A DNA stretch of 32,767 bases from Clostridia bacterium (GTDB taxonomy: Bacteria > Bacillota_A > Clostridia > Christensenellales > Aristaeellaceae), in assembly GCA_017509065.1 (NCBI GenBank), contig JAFWQM010000185.1, positions 1-32,767 of the forward strand, in the 5' to 3' direction. The notes below the pieces were generated by a model. That model worked only from the letters and a program-made list of their open reading frames with translations. It searched no databases and was not told where the DNA came from. Made by a program: the position numbers and the translations under genes. Below, in pieces: positions 18,195 to 27,613 of the stretch (position 1 is its first letter; every line of letters begins with the position of its first letter).

Positions 18195-20226
18195 AGCGAT
18201 ACACCACCTCTCCGTAAATTCCCGAAATGAAGTTTACCAGCTGCACGATCAGCACGTAAATCACAAACAGCAGCGCCACCGTCACCAGCACCGTGAACAG
18301 CGTCAGGATCACGATGGACAGGGTGCGCCTGAAGGAATAGTCGTTCAGGTACATGATCATCAGCAGGATCAGCAGCCCCGTCCAGCCATAGCTGATCACG
18401 TCGATGAGGGTGATGAAGAAGGCTTCGTTGTAGGTGAGCGCGTTGGTCAGCAGGATGCGGATGGGCAGAAATACGATCATGGGGGCCAGGATATACGCGC
18501 TGCCGATGAAAAGATCTTTGAACCGCGCTTCGCCGTCCTTGATGGTGCATACAAGATAGCAGCAGATCACCAGCAGCAGCCAGGCGCAGAAGAAGGTAAT
18601 GCCATCGTTCAGCACCTCAAACTGCCCTTCCAGCACGGTCTTGAAGAGGAAGCCGCTGAAATACTTGCTGATGACGCTGAGCGCAAAGCAAATCACAAGG
18701 ATCAGCACGGCGCTTACGTAACCGGCCCGCCCCTCATGCTTGATGCCGTAGCAGCAGTCGTAGGGGTTTTTCAGCATCCGGAAAGCCCAGCCCGTCTGGC
18801 TGACGAGCCTGATCCCCGCGATCTTTTGTTTCAAGCAGCCAAGGGGATTCAGGAAGCCTGTTTTCTGATTGACCGCCTTGACGGCCTGGACGCACACGGC
18901 CAGCGCCGCCAGCGCGATCAGAATCGTGCCGACGTTGGTGTGCAGCCAGTTGGAGCGCAGCTCCCACAGCGCGTCGGAATAGCCCTGCCTGTTTCCGCTG
19001 TTGCGGAAGTTTTCAAGCGCTTCGGCGTATTCCCCCTCCCGGTAGAGGGCCTCGCCCATGCCGGTGTTGGCGTAGGTGAACAGGCTGTTCATCCGCTGCA
19101 CTTCCGCCCAGGGCACCTTGCTTTCGGCGTATTTGCCGTCCTGGAACAGGGCGAAGGCTTCATGCACCAGGCTCGTAAACTCCGTCGGCTCCAGCACCTG
19201 GATGCTGCACAGCACGCTGTCCAGCGCGTACAGGCGGTATTCCTCGTCCACCACAAGGCCGGTGACGGACTTGAATGTGCCGACCCGCTGGTCGCCCCGG
19301 TCGAAAGCGCCGAATACGAAGAGCATATCGCCCTCGGAGGTGTATTCCACGATGCGGCCGTTGGCGTTGGCGGTAAATACGGAACCCTCCTGCGTCACCG
19401 CCACGGCGGTCGTCAGCTCCGTCCAATAGTCCGGGGTCATGGTGTTGCGTCCAGCCACATTCAGGCGACGCAGACTGCGCTCGTCATTGGTCTGGGATAC
19501 GGCGTAGACCATGCCCTTTTCGTCGATGCAGATATTTTCAACGCTGATGGGCACGATGCCCGCCATGGACGAAAGCTGCTCGTCCGTAAATACGGCCTTT
19601 TTGATGGCGGTAAGCAGGGTGACGCTGGATTGGTTGGCCCCATAATACCCCAGGAACTCGCCCTCCCCCGCTGGGGAAATCTGCACGATGCCGTTGGTGT
19701 TGCCCTTGGAGCAGATGTACAGGTTGCCCCGCTTGTCGATGACCACCTTGCGGGGTTTATACGGCGCGGTGTCCCCGAAAAGCGGATGCGCGGGCTTTGT
19801 CCAGGTGCGGATCAGCTTGCCCTCCGGGCTGTACACCAGCACGGCGCGGCTGCTTTCATCCGCCACGTAGATGTTGCCCTCCGCGTCCACATTGACGCCG
19901 CTGGGGGTCTTGAAGTTCTTTTTATCCTTGATTTCCCGGATCAGCTCCCCTTCCCGGGAAACCACCAGGACGCGCTTGTTGCCCGTGTCGGCAATGTACA
20001 GGTTCCCGTCCGGCCCCATGCGCAGGTCCTGCGGGTCTTTGAGGGTTTCGTCCCCGAAGCGGGTCATGGAGCGAACAGGCTCGTAAGCTGTTTGGGTTTC
20101 CACCAGTTCCTTGTTGACGCCCAGGGTAAAGGTCTTGTAGGGCATCTGGGCCAGGGCGGGGCATGCGCCCGCCGCCAGCAGGACGGACAGCAGCAGGAGG
20201 CAGACGATTCTTTTCTTCATCTTCAT
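18178..20226 (-). CDS. NHL beta-propeller / YIP1 membrane protein
   Basis: This 682-residue protein has a signal peptide (about residues 1-27). An extracellular NHL-repeat propeller follows (about 55-345; typical unit PDGNLYIADTGNKRV at 72-86), then a short TPR-like helical region (about 355-430, GEALYREGEYAEALENF). One membrane segment lies at about 440-458 and a YIP1 domain with about five membrane segments at 495-675. The propeller would sit outside the membrane and could bind sugar or protein. It starts 6 bases after a permease and overlaps the DUF5696 gene by 17 bases. The function is not established; the position between two permease pairs suggests a partner or scaffold of the transport system. 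Confidence 0.82.
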   Translation of the reverse strand: MKMKKRIVCLLLLSVLLAAGACPALAQMPYKTFTLGVNKELVETQTAYEPVRSMTRFGDETLKDPQDLRMGPDGNLYIADTGNKRVLVVSREGELIREIKDKKNFKTPSGVNVDAEGNIYVADESSRAVLVYSPEGKLIRTWTKPAHPLFGDTAPYKPRKVVIDKRGNLYICSKGNTNGIVQISPAGEGEFLGYYGANQSSVTLLTAIKKAVFTDEQLSSMAGIVPISVENICIDEKGMVYAVSQTNDERSLRRLNVAGRNTMTPDYWTELTTAVAVTQEGSVFTANANGRIVEYTSEGDMLFVFGAFDRGDQRVGTFKSVTGLVVDEEYRLYALDSVLCSIQVLEPTEFTSLVHEAFALFQDGKYAESKVPWAEVQRMNSLFTYANTGMGEALYREGEYAEALENFRNSGNRQGYSDALWELRSNWLHTNVGTILIALAALAVCVQAVKAVNQKTGFLNPLGCLKQKIAGIRLVSQTGWAFRMLKNPYDCCYGIKHEGRAGYVSAVLILVICFALSVISKYFSGFLFKTVLEGQFEVLNDGITFFCAWLLLVICCYLVCTIKDGEARFKDLFIGSAYILAPMIVFLPIRILLTNALTYNEAFFITLIDVISYGWTGLLILLMIMYLNDYSFRRTLSIVILTLFTVLVTVALLFVIYVLIVQLVNFISGIYGEVVYRFVRRT

Positions 20227-20232
20227 CCTCCC

Positions 20233-21102
20233 TCACTTCAGGCCGCTGTGCGCCATGGTGTTCATCACGCTGGACTGCATGACGATGAACAGAAGCAGGT
20301 TGGGAATGAACATGATCAGCGCCGCCGCGGCCGCCATGCCCTGGCCCTGCACCGTGCCGGCGGAGCTTAAGGTGTTCATATAGAACGCCAGGGTGCGAAC
20401 GCCTTCGGAGGAGGTGAACAGGCTGGAAGTTTCGATGTTGTTCCACACGTTCTGGAACACCAGGATGGCTCCGGTGGCGATGGCCGGCCTGATCAGGGGA
20501 AGGATGATTTTCCGGTACACCGTAAAGCTGCCCGCGCCCTCCAGCTGCGCCGCCTCGATGAGGGAATTGGGCACGCCGTCCACGAACTGCTTGATCAGGA
20601 ACAGGCACACCGGCATGGCCACCTGAGGCAGGATATGCGCCCAGTAGGTGTCCAGGATGCCCAGGCTGGAAATGGTGAGATACCGCGGGATAGTCACCGC
20701 CGTTGCCACGAACATGAGGGCCAGGTTATTGACCTCGAAGATGGTGTTTTTCAGCTTGAACTGCATCTTGCTCAGGGCAAAGGCCGCCATGGTGCTGATG
20801 AACACGCTCAGGAACACCACCGCCGCCGTGACCAGAATGCTGTTGAACACGTAGCGGCTGATGGGGATGGTGGACGCGCCAGCCACCTGGAACAGGTTCC
20901 TGAAATTGATCAGGGAGGGATGGGACACGAAGAACCGGGGCGGGAAAGCGAACAGCTCGTCCATGGGCTTGAAGGCGTGGTTGATGATGTACACGATGGG
21001 CAGGCCCATGAAAACTGCGATGGGGATCAGATACAGATAGAAGGGAATCTGGTTCTTATGGAATTTTTTCGGGTTCACCCTGGTTCCGCCGATGGCTGAC
21101 AT
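20233..21102 (-). CDS. Carbohydrate ABC transporter permease, MalG-type
   Basis: This 289-residue protein has six predicted membrane segments. The EAA loop reads EAAQLEGAGSFTVYRKIILP, with LEG in place of the usual IDG. It pairs with the permease at 21119 and the 955-residue solute-binding protein at 22000 to form the first importer of the operon. It lies 16 bases after that permease and 6 bases ahead of the NHL-YIP1 gene. Confidence 0.93.
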   Translation of the reverse strand: MSAIGGTRVNPKKFHKNQIPFYLYLIPIAVFMGLPIVYIINHAFKPMDELFAFPPRFFVSHPSLINFRNLFQVAGASTIPISRYVFNSILVTAAVVFLSVFISTMAAFALSKMQFKLKNTIFEVNNLALMFVATAVTIPRYLTISSLGILDTYWAHILPQVAMPVCLFLIKQFVDGVPNSLIEAAQLEGAGSFTVYRKIILPLIRPAIATGAILVFQNVWNNIETSSLFTSSEGVRTLAFYMNTLSSAGTVQGQGMAAAAALIMFIPNLLLFIVMQSSVMNTMAHSGLK

Positions 21103-21118
21103 GCAGATTCCCCCTTTC

Positions 21119-22003
21119 TTAGTCTTTTTCCGTAAACAGCATCCGCGCCACGTGGGAGAAGGCGTAGATCAGCGCCAGCAGCCCCACGGACACAGCCGCT
21201 GCATAGCCCATTTCATAGCGGGTAAAGCCATAGTCCTCGATGTGGTTGGTCATGAGCTGGGCGGCGTACTGGGGCGTGGGATTGGAGCCCGTGAGCATCA
21301 CGCCGATGTTGCCCGCCTGGAAAGCGTTCACGATGCTCATCACCGCGCCGAAGAGCATCTGGGGCTTCATGCTGGGAATGGTGATGTAGAACACTTCCTG
21401 GAAGCGGTTGCGCACGCCGTCGATGGCGGCGGCCTCGTACAGCTCCGGGTTCACGTCCAGCAGCCCCGCCAGCATCGCCAGGAAGCCAACGCCCATGCTG
21501 CCCCACAGGGCCACGATGATCACGATGGGCATGATGTAGGTCGTGTTCAGCATCCACACGATGGGCTCGGTGATGATGCCAAGCTGCGTCAGCGCGTAGT
21601 TGGCGATGCCGCTCTGGTTGCCCAGGAACACCACCCGCCACATCACCGTCATCGCAACGCCCATGGTCATGCTGGGGCTGTACAGGATCAGCGCCAGGAT
21701 GGTGCGGGGAAGCTTGGTCAGCTGGCTCAGGGACCAGGCCAGGAAGAACGCCAGCATGTACCCCACCGGGCCCACCACCAGGCTGAACAGGATGGTATTC
21801 GGCAGCACATACTGCAGGAAGATGGTGTCCTGGGTCAGGAGATTGATGTAGTTGGTCAGGCCCAGGAAGCGGGGCGTCTGCACGGCATTGTAGTTGGTAA
21901 AGCTCAGCCCGATGGCCATCACCGTGGGAATGATGATGAACACCGTGAACAGGATCAGATAAGGCAGCAGGAAAAGATACGGGACTCTGCGCTTCGTGAT
22001 CAT
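21119..22003 (-). CDS. Sugar ABC transporter permease, MalF/LplB-type
   Basis: This protein has 294 residues from the ATG at 22003. That start overlaps the stop of the large solute-binding protein gene in an ATGA, and the N-terminus [19 protein letters not shown] is the usual first membrane segment. Upstream in-frame codons (to 22270) encode sequence with no family character, so they were left out. Six membrane segments and the EAA loop [20 protein letters not shown] are visible. It forms the heterodimer with the permease at 20233. Confidence 0.93.
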   Translation of the reverse strand: MITKRRVPYLFLLPYLILFTVFIIIPTVMAIGLSFTNYNAVQTPRFLGLTNYINLLTQDTIFLQYVLPNTILFSLVVGPVGYMLAFFLAWSLSQLTKLPRTILALILYSPSMTMGVAMTVMWRVVFLGNQSGIANYALTQLGIITEPIVWMLNTTYIMPIVIIVALWGSMGVGFLAMLAGLLDVNPELYEAAAIDGVRNRFQEVFYITIPSMKPQMLFGAVMSIVNAFQAGNIGVMLTGSNPTPQYAAQLMTNHIEDYGFTRYEMGYAAAVSVGLLALIYAFSHVARMLFTEKD

Positions 22004-24867
22004 TCTTCCGCCTCCTTCCGCTGGTTGTAACGGTCGATCAGCCCCTGCACCACGGTTACGTCCGGCGTTCTGAATTCCCTGAGCATCACGCCGTCCTTCC
22101 AGTAGCCGAATTCCTCCAGCTTCCGGTAGGTTTCCCGGTTGATGCGCTTGACCGCGGTATCCAGGGCGCGGCGGGCGTCGGTGCCGTCCACGGCCACGGA
22201 GATAAAGGCGTTGGAAAGCTCGCGTTCGAGCATATAGGTGCCCAGCACCCAGGGTGCCTCGGTCATCCATTCCATCTGTTCCAGGATGGTCTTTTTGTGG
22301 GCGGCTTTGAGGGGCAGGGTTTCAAAGGCTTCCCGGTTGGCGGTAGGCCAGATGTATTCGCTGCCGTAGGTGGATTGGAGCAGGTTTCCGAAGGAGGACT
22401 GCACCTCTGCGCTGGACCACCATTTGAGAAAGGTCCAGGCTTCATTCGGCATTTCGGTCTGGGACAGGATGGCCATGGTTTCCGCGCCGCCGGTGGTCCA
22501 GCGAAGCACGTTCCCTTCTTCGTCCATGAGGCCCGGGAACAGGGAAATATCCCACATGCCGTCCAGCTCCGGCGCGGCGTTGAGCAGAAGGTTGTAGGTG
22601 CCAAGGTCGGCAATGCCGATGGGCAGGGTGCCGTCCCGGAACTGCTGATAGAAACCCGGGGAAGGCACGTCGGTCGGCATATTGTAGACGGTGAACAGCT
22701 CCGTCATTTCCCGGAAGCCCCTTAAGCTCTCCTCGCTGTCCAGGGTGGTGTCACCGATGGTTTCGCCGTAAATGCTGCCGCCGCTTTGCAGGATCAAGGG
22801 CAGGGTGCCGGGGAACACCTTCATGCCCGACATGCCGGCGGTGGGGAAATAATAGTTCATGTTGCGCCGCTGCAGTTCGGGCAGGATCATCTTGACCTGC
22901 TCCATGTTATCCGGCACGTCAATGTTCAGGGCGTTCAGGATGTCCTTGCGGTAAAACTGCACCCAGAAGTTCACCGTTTCCGGCATGGCGTAAATGCCGT
23001 CCCCCAGGGTGTAAGGAATGAACAGGCCGGAGGAGAACCGCTGCGCTATCTCGGGGAAATCGTCAAACTGCGTCAGGTCGTACAGCGCGCCGCGGATGTT
23101 CAGGTAGCTCGGCACAACGTACTGCAGGCTCAGCACCACGTCCGGCGCGGTGCCTGCGGCATTGGCCAGCACCAGCTTATTCGCGTCCGGCATGATGGAC
23201 AAGTCCACTTCGATGCCCGTTTCCGGGGTGAACATAGCGTCCACCATATTCTGCACGATTTCCAGGTACTGGCGGCTGCGGCCCATCCACACCTGCAGAT
23301 GGCCCTTCTTCCCGGTGCCCGCGGCGTAATCCTGGCTGCCGAAGGATGTGAGGAACCTTTCCGCGTTTTTGGCCACGGTGCTCAGGAAGGGGCTTCCTTC
23401 GGGCAGCTTCGCGTCAGCCTGGTAAAACAGGATCTCGTCGATGGAAAGGTCGTTCTGGGCAATGTCCTGCAATTGCTGGGCAAGCATCCGGGACGCGCTG
23501 TTGCTGCCGGTGGACAGTTCGGACAGGCGGCGGGGCAGGTCTTCGGGCTTTAAGGCCAGGCGGCGTAGCTGATCCGCCGCAAGGGTCAGGCTGCTGAAAG
23601 CGCTGCCGGAGCCGACGGCGGAATAGACTTTCATCCGCTCCACCGTTTCATCCAGCTCCTTCGCCCAGCCGTTCAGGATCTCCACCAGATCGGGAATGTA
23701 GGTGAGCAGCTCGTAATCCCGGTAGCGGTCGGTGGTGACGCCGCCGGTGAGGCGCACTACTTCCAGGCTCAGTCCGTTGATTTCGCTCAGTACCTTGTTG
23801 ATCACTTCGTACACCGGCAGCAATGCCGCGCCGTTCAGGCGCAGAGTCAGCGTATGCTCCCCGGCGGAAAGATAAAAGGTCTGGGCGTTCCCGTCCCCGG
23901 TCAGCGCCTGGCCGAAGGCAAAGGAAGTGGCATAGTCGAAAGCGATCTGCCGCGCTTCGGCGCTGGACAGCTCCCTGTCGATCAGCACGTCGGCAAACAC
24001 TGGGAAATCAGCCTTCACGCTCTGACGGTAACGGAAGCCCAGATAGTACCAGCCTTCTTCTTCCGCCGTAAAGCGCCAGGTCACTTCGTCCCCGGCGGCA
24101 TCAAAGGAAGCGCCGTCCAGGAAATTCATTTTCCGGTGCCGGGTTTCATAAGGGGTCAGGTTGGGGTCAAATTCCCCGGCGGCCCGGATGCTGGATTTAT
24201 TCCGGGAATCTATCCGCTCGCCCTCAATGACGATCAGGGCGTTCCCTTCCGCCGCGCGGCCCTCGTATACCGGGAGCGCGGCTTTTGCCCGGACGGACAG
24301 TCCTTCCAGCGTCACCGCTCCTTCCTGCATTTGCAGGAGCAATGTGTGTTCCCCGGCGGTCAATTCAAACAGGAAGGGGGAATCCGTCCAGCCCGCACTG
24401 TCCTGAACGGCGCACGTGAGCGGCACCCGCTGCGCCGTGGGGGTGGTGGCGATTTCGTTGCCGTAGCGGTCCAGGGGGAAAACGCCGTCGTCCTTCCACA
24501 GGCTTTTCAGCTTCACCCGGCGCAGTTCGTAGAAGGGAATGCTCCCGTCCACCGTCAGCGTCATTTCGCTTGGCAGGGCGCTCTGAGTTTCCGTGCAGTA
24601 GGAAAACCACAGTTCATATAGCCCGTCCTGCGGCACGGAGAAGGAAACCTCCGCTTCTTCCCCCGTTTTCAGGGGCAGCGACAGGGCGGAATCGATGCTT
24701 TCCCCCTCATACAGGGGCAGGGTGTAAGCCTTTGCGGCGTCGCTGTAATAGGGCTCCGTACGGCTGGCAAACATCATCCAGTCCGCCGTTTCCCCCTCGG
24801 CCAGGGCGGCGGGCAGGCAGCACAAAAGAAGGGCGATGATCAAAAGCCAAGCCACTGTTTTTTTCAT
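22000..24867 (-). CDS. Very large ABC solute-binding protein with N-terminal carbohydrate-binding-like modules
   Basis: At 955 residues it is about twice the size of a normal sugar-binding protein. A signal peptide (about 1-24, ending AALA) has cysteines C16 and C17 but no good lipobox. Residues about 25-200 and 205-365 look like two beta-rich modules of carbohydrate-binding type (for example [19 protein letters not shown] and [19 protein letters not shown]). A helical linker covers about 370-500. The family 1 solute-binding domain spans about 515-955 ([40 protein letters not shown]). It probably binds polymeric or long-chain arabinan fragments at the cell surface and hands shorter ones to the permeases at 21119 and 20233. 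Confidence 0.88.
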   Translation of the reverse strand: MKKTVAWLLIIALLLCCLPAALAEGETADWMMFASRTEPYYSDAAKAYTLPLYEGESIDSALSLPLKTGEEAEVSFSVPQDGLYELWFSYCTETQSALPSEMTLTVDGSIPFYELRRVKLKSLWKDDGVFPLDRYGNEIATTPTAQRVPLTCAVQDSAGWTDSPFLFELTAGEHTLLLQMQEGAVTLEGLSVRAKAALPVYEGRAAEGNALIVIEGERIDSRNKSSIRAAGEFDPNLTPYETRHRKMNFLDGASFDAAGDEVTWRFTAEEEGWYYLGFRYRQSVKADFPVFADVLIDRELSSAEARQIAFDYATSFAFGQALTGDGNAQTFYLSAGEHTLTLRLNGAALLPVYEVINKVLSEINGLSLEVVRLTGGVTTDRYRDYELLTYIPDLVEILNGWAKELDETVERMKVYSAVGSGSAFSSLTLAADQLRRLALKPEDLPRRLSELSTGSNSASRMLAQQLQDIAQNDLSIDEILFYQADAKLPEGSPFLSTVAKNAERFLTSFGSQDYAAGTGKKGHLQVWMGRSRQYLEIVQNMVDAMFTPETGIEVDLSIMPDANKLVLANAAGTAPDVVLSLQYVVPSYLNIRGALYDLTQFDDFPEIAQRFSSGLFIPYTLGDGIYAMPETVNFWVQFYRKDILNALNIDVPDNMEQVKMILPELQRRNMNYYFPTAGMSGMKVFPGTLPLILQSGGSIYGETIGDTTLDSEESLRGFREMTELFTVYNMPTDVPSPGFYQQFRDGTLPIGIADLGTYNLLLNAAPELDGMWDISLFPGLMDEEGNVLRWTTGGAETMAILSQTEMPNEAWTFLKWWSSAEVQSSFGNLLQSTYGSEYIWPTANREAFETLPLKAAHKKTILEQMEWMTEAPWVLGTYMLERELSNAFISVAVDGTDARRALDTAVKRINRETYRKLEEFGYWKDGVMLREFRTPDVTVVQGLIDRYNQRKEAEE

Positions 24868-24888
24868 GCCGTTCGCCTCCGCGTTCGA

Positions 24889-26298
24889 TTAGTGCGCCGT
24901 GTGGGAACCCCACAGGGCCGCGCCCGCAGCGTCCAGGGCGGTAAAGCAGGGAACCCATACGCCTTTCTTGCTGTCCAGGACGGTAGCCATCACGCCCGTG
25001 TAGGAAACGCCGTCCAGTTCGCACCGGAACAGCCCGTTTTCATCGCAGCTCCATACGCCCGTCAGAGCGCCGGACACTGTGCCGTCCCCGTTCAGGGAAA
25101 CCAGCCGGCTTGTGTGCTCCGTTTTGTTGATGTCCCGTCCGTGCAGGATCGCTTTGTACAGGCCGGTTTTGCTAACAGGCGCTTCGAGCGTCTCCCCTGC
25201 ATAGCGCTGGGGCAGGACCACGGGCCATCCGTCCTCGTTCATCACCATCTGATGCACCCGCACCTTGTGCATTTCGCCGCTTCCCGCAAAGCGGGTATGG
25301 AACACCAGGAAATACCGGCCCGTTTCCGCGTCGTAATACGCCGAATTGTGGCCGGGACTGCGGTAGGCAAGGCGGAACTGATTGGTATCGCTTTCCGCGT
25401 TTTCAAAGCACCAGCCTCCCAGCAGCTTCACGCCGTAACCTTCGTAGTCCGGGTCGTTGAAGAAGGTGCCGGGCCGTCCGCCGCAGTTGATCATGTCCTG
25501 GCCCAGCGCGTCCTCATACGGACCGTCCGGGTTCCTGCTGCGGCACACGCGGATATTGTAGCCGTCATCCGCGTTCAGGCCGCCGAAGGAAAGGAACAGG
25601 TAGTAATAATCGGTGTCCGGGCTGTAGAGGATATAGGGCCCTTCGATGCGGGCATGGTTTTTGCCCAGCAGCTTCTTGCCGTAGTTCTGCCCCTCCAGGG
25701 GAAAGCCGGTGTCCGGGTCCATCTGCAGGATGAAGATGCCGCCGGAATAGCTGCCGTACACCATCCACAGCCTGCCGTCCTTGTCAAAGAACACGCAGGG
25801 GTCCACCACATTGGGCAGATTCGTCGCGTTGTATCCGGGGTATCCGCTTTTCAGGAACACACCCAGGTTTTTATACGGCCCCTCCGGGCTGTCGCTTACG
25901 GCCACGCCAAGCATGCTCAGGGGGCTGTCGCCCTTGCATGTGCAGTAATACAGGTAATACCGCCCGTCGTTCAGCCTTTGCACGTCCGGGGCCCAGAAGG
26001 TGTCGGTGTGCGCGTACTGTAGCGCTTCCTTCATTTCCTCCTGTACGTTTTCCACCAGGGTGCAGCCCCGTCCCGCGTCCGTGGAAATCATCTTCCACTG
26101 AATCAGGTCGCTGCTCTTGGCCGCCGCCATATGGCTGCCGAAAATATAATATGTACCGTCCTCCGCGCGGATGATGGAGGGATCGTGCACCGATACGTCC
26201 TTGAATTTGGGAATGGGCCATTCATTGCTTTCAGCCATCGCGCCGCAGACCAGGCACAGAAGCGCAAACATCATCCCCATCATGTGCAAACCTTTCAT
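24889..26298 (-). CDS. Secreted GH43 endo-1,5-alpha-L-arabinanase
   Basis: This 469-residue protein has a signal peptide (about 1-22, ending GAMA). The five-bladed GH43 domain has the expected catalytic set: base D39 in SVHDPSI, pKa-setting D166 in NVVDPCVFF and acid E219 in ARIEGPYIL. A C-terminal beta-barrel of about 90 residues (about 380-469) matches the extension of AbnB-type endo-arabinanases. It should cut internal alpha-1,5 links of pectic arabinan outside the cell, supplying oligosaccharides to the ABC systems encoded downstream. Its start overlaps the stop of the upstream GH43 gene by 4 bases (ATGA). Confidence 0.9.
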   Translation of the reverse strand: MKGLHMMGMMFALLCLVCGAMAESNEWPIPKFKDVSVHDPSIIRAEDGTYYIFGSHMAAAKSSDLIQWKMISTDAGRGCTLVENVQEEMKEALQYAHTDTFWAPDVQRLNDGRYYLYYCTCKGDSPLSMLGVAVSDSPEGPYKNLGVFLKSGYPGYNATNLPNVVDPCVFFDKDGRLWMVYGSYSGGIFILQMDPDTGFPLEGQNYGKKLLGKNHARIEGPYILYSPDTDYYYLFLSFGGLNADDGYNIRVCRSRNPDGPYEDALGQDMINCGGRPGTFFNDPDYEGYGVKLLGGWCFENAESDTNQFRLAYRSPGHNSAYYDAETGRYFLVFHTRFAGSGEMHKVRVHQMVMNEDGWPVVLPQRYAGETLEAPVSKTGLYKAILHGRDINKTEHTSRLVSLNGDGTVSGALTGVWSCDENGLFRCELDGVSYTGVMATVLDSKKGVWVPCFTALDAAGAALWGSHTAH

Positions 26299-27218
26299 GC
26301 TTCCTCCTGAAAAAGGGGCGTTCCGTCCTGCGCGTAACGAACGGGCCGCAGGAAACAGTGCCGGTTGGGATCGCTGAGCGCCGTGCCGTGAAAGCCGGGA
26401 TAGGGCCGGGCGTGGAACACCAGCAGATCATTCCCGTTCTCATCCACGGTAAAGGAATTGTGCCCGGGGCCGTACAGCCCGTTCTGCGCCTCCGTCGCCA
26501 TGACCGGCACGGGAGACTTTTTCCACGCCCGGGCGTCCAGGGGATTCGTCCCCTTCGGCAGCGTCAACAGGCCCATGGCGTAGCGCTCGTCCGTTGCGCT
26601 GGCGGAATAGGTGACATACAGATTGCCCTCGTGAATCAGGCAGGAAGGCCCTTCGTTCACCAGGAAGCCCTGGCATTCCCAATCGTATTCCGGCACCGTC
26701 AGTCGCACTGCGGGCAGATTCAGTTCCAGCGCGTTCTTCATTTCAGCGATGTACAGGTTGCTGTTGCCGGGAATGGAAAAATCCCGCTGGGCCCAGATAA
26801 AGTAGCGCCTGCCCTCAAACACCGCGGTGGTGGAATCCAGGGAAAAGCTCTCCCAACCGGTGTCGACGCGCCCCGCCTCGGCAAAGCATCCCTCCATGGG
26901 ATCAGCGCTTTCGTTTTCCAGGGCGTAAATGCGGTGGTCGTAACAGCCGCTTTCGTCCGCTCCCGCCTGGGCCGCGGCAAAATAGATATACCATTTCCCA
27001 TCCACGAAATGGATTTCCGGGGCCCAGATATTGCAACTCATAGGCCCGGCCGCGTGGCGCATCCACACCACCTTTTCCACCGCGTCGGGAAGCTCCTTCA
27101 GGGTGCGGGCTTTGCGCAGCACCACCCGGTCGAATTCCGGCACGGAGGCGGTGAAATAGTACCAGCCGCCCTTCCGCAGAATATAGGGATCGGCCCGCTG
27201 TTCGATAAAGGCTTTCAA
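26295..27218 (-). CDS. Cytoplasmic GH43 alpha-L-arabinofuranosidase (exo-acting)
   Basis: This 307-residue protein is a single GH43 propeller without a signal peptide, so it acts in the cytoplasm. Catalytic candidates are base D10 in RADPY, D128 in SLDSTT and acid E189 in NEGPSCLI. The N-terminal pattern YILRKGGWYYFTASVPEFDR is that of alpha-N-arabinofuranosidases of GH43. It should remove terminal arabinose from imported arabino-oligosaccharides. It is the first gene of the ten-gene operon, about 100 bases from the predicted start point, with GAAAGGGGAAG as ribosome site. GH43 also includes xylosidases, so arabinose specificity is inferred from its partner endo-arabinanase. Confidence 0.87.
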   Translation of the reverse strand: MKAFIEQRADPYILRKGGWYYFTASVPEFDRVVLRKARTLKELPDAVEKVVWMRHAAGPMSCNIWAPEIHFVDGKWYIYFAAAQAGADESGCYDHRIYALENESADPMEGCFAEAGRVDTGWESFSLDSTTAVFEGRRYFIWAQRDFSIPGNSNLYIAEMKNALELNLPAVRLTVPEYDWECQGFLVNEGPSCLIHEGNLYVTYSASATDERYAMGLLTLPKGTNPLDARAWKKSPVPVMATEAQNGLYGPGHNSFTVDENGNDLLVFHARPYPGFHGTALSDPNRHCFLRPVRYAQDGTPLFQEEA

Positions 27219-27290
27219 GTGTTCTTCCCCTTTCTGAAAATGTCCGGGGCTTCGTTGTGAAACGTCAGATTGTGATATCTGGCAAGTTTT

Positions 27291-27313
27291 AACGTTGACA
27301 TTAACGTTAATGT
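27291..27313 (-). promoter_or_regulatory. LacI-type operator of the arabinan operon
   Basis: A perfect 16-bp palindrome ACATTAACGTTAATGT (27298-27313) with a central CG, plus another AACGTT at 27291-27296. Even palindromes with central CG and TTAACGTTAA cores are typical of LacI/GalR-family operators. It lies about 8-23 bases downstream of the predicted start point, where a bound repressor would block RNA polymerase. No LacI- or AraR-type gene is in the window. Confidence 0.65.
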
Positions 27314-27327
27314 TTTCTCTCAGAGAT

Positions 27328-27357
27328 AATATACCATGGACAATCAGATGCTGTCAA
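27328..27357 (-). promoter_or_regulatory. Promoter of the arabinan operon
   Basis: On the minus strand, a perfect -35 TTGACA (27357-27352) and a -10 TATATT (27333-27328) are separated by 18 bases. The start point is expected near 27321, about 100 bases upstream of the first GH43 start codon. Confidence 0.75.
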
Positions 27358-27410
27358 GAGGATTTTAAACTTTTATAACAGAAATGACGTGAAGTATATA
27401 AATAATTTAC

Positions 27411-27439
27411 TTGACATTTTTTCTGATTTGCGCTAATAT
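27411..27439 (+). promoter_or_regulatory. Promoter of the tRNA-Arg gene
   Basis: TTGACA (27411-27416) and TAATAT (27434-27439) with a 17-base spacer. The start point near 27446 lies about 23 bases ahead of the mature tRNA 5' end. It is divergent from the arabinan operon promoter. Confidence 0.75.
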
Positions 27440-27468
27440 ATTTAAGCTTTCTATAAGAAGGTGTCTAT

Positions 27469-27545
27469 GCGCCCGTAGCTCAGTTGGATAGAGTGTCAGA
27501 CTCCGACTCTGAAGGCCATGCGTTCGAATCGCACCGGGCGTACCA
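27469..27545 (+). tRNA. tRNA-Arg (anticodon CCG)
   Basis: A 77-base cloverleaf can be read: acceptor stem GCGCCCG with CGGGCGT (one G-U pair), D arm GCTC...GAGT, anticodon stem TCAGA/TCTGA closing the loop CTCCGAC with anticodon CCG at 27503-27505, and T loop TTCGAAT. The T stem has one A-C mismatch at its base. The discriminator is A and the 3' CCA is encoded. It reads arginine codon CGG. Its 3' side borders accessory DNA, which is the usual place for integrative elements to insert. Confidence 0.93.
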
Positions 27546-27553
27546 TGAGAAAA

Positions 27554-27596
27554 GCCTTGCAAATCAACAGTTTGCAGGGCCTTTCCTTTTTCTCCC
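27554..27596 (+). terminator. Terminator of tRNA-Arg
   Basis: A 10-bp stem GCCTTGCAAA (27554-27563) with TTTGCAGGGC (27571-27580), one G-U pair, 7-base loop, followed by the pyrimidine tract CTTTCCTTTTTCTC. It ends the short tRNA transcript. Confidence 0.8.
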
Positions 27597-27613
27597 ATAC
27601 TCTGAATTGTTGA

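Noticed and set aside
16161..20370. Long plus-strand frames opposite the DUF5696 and NHL-YIP1 genes
   Set aside because: Antisense shadows: His/Gln/Gly-rich, no ribosome sites, no domains.
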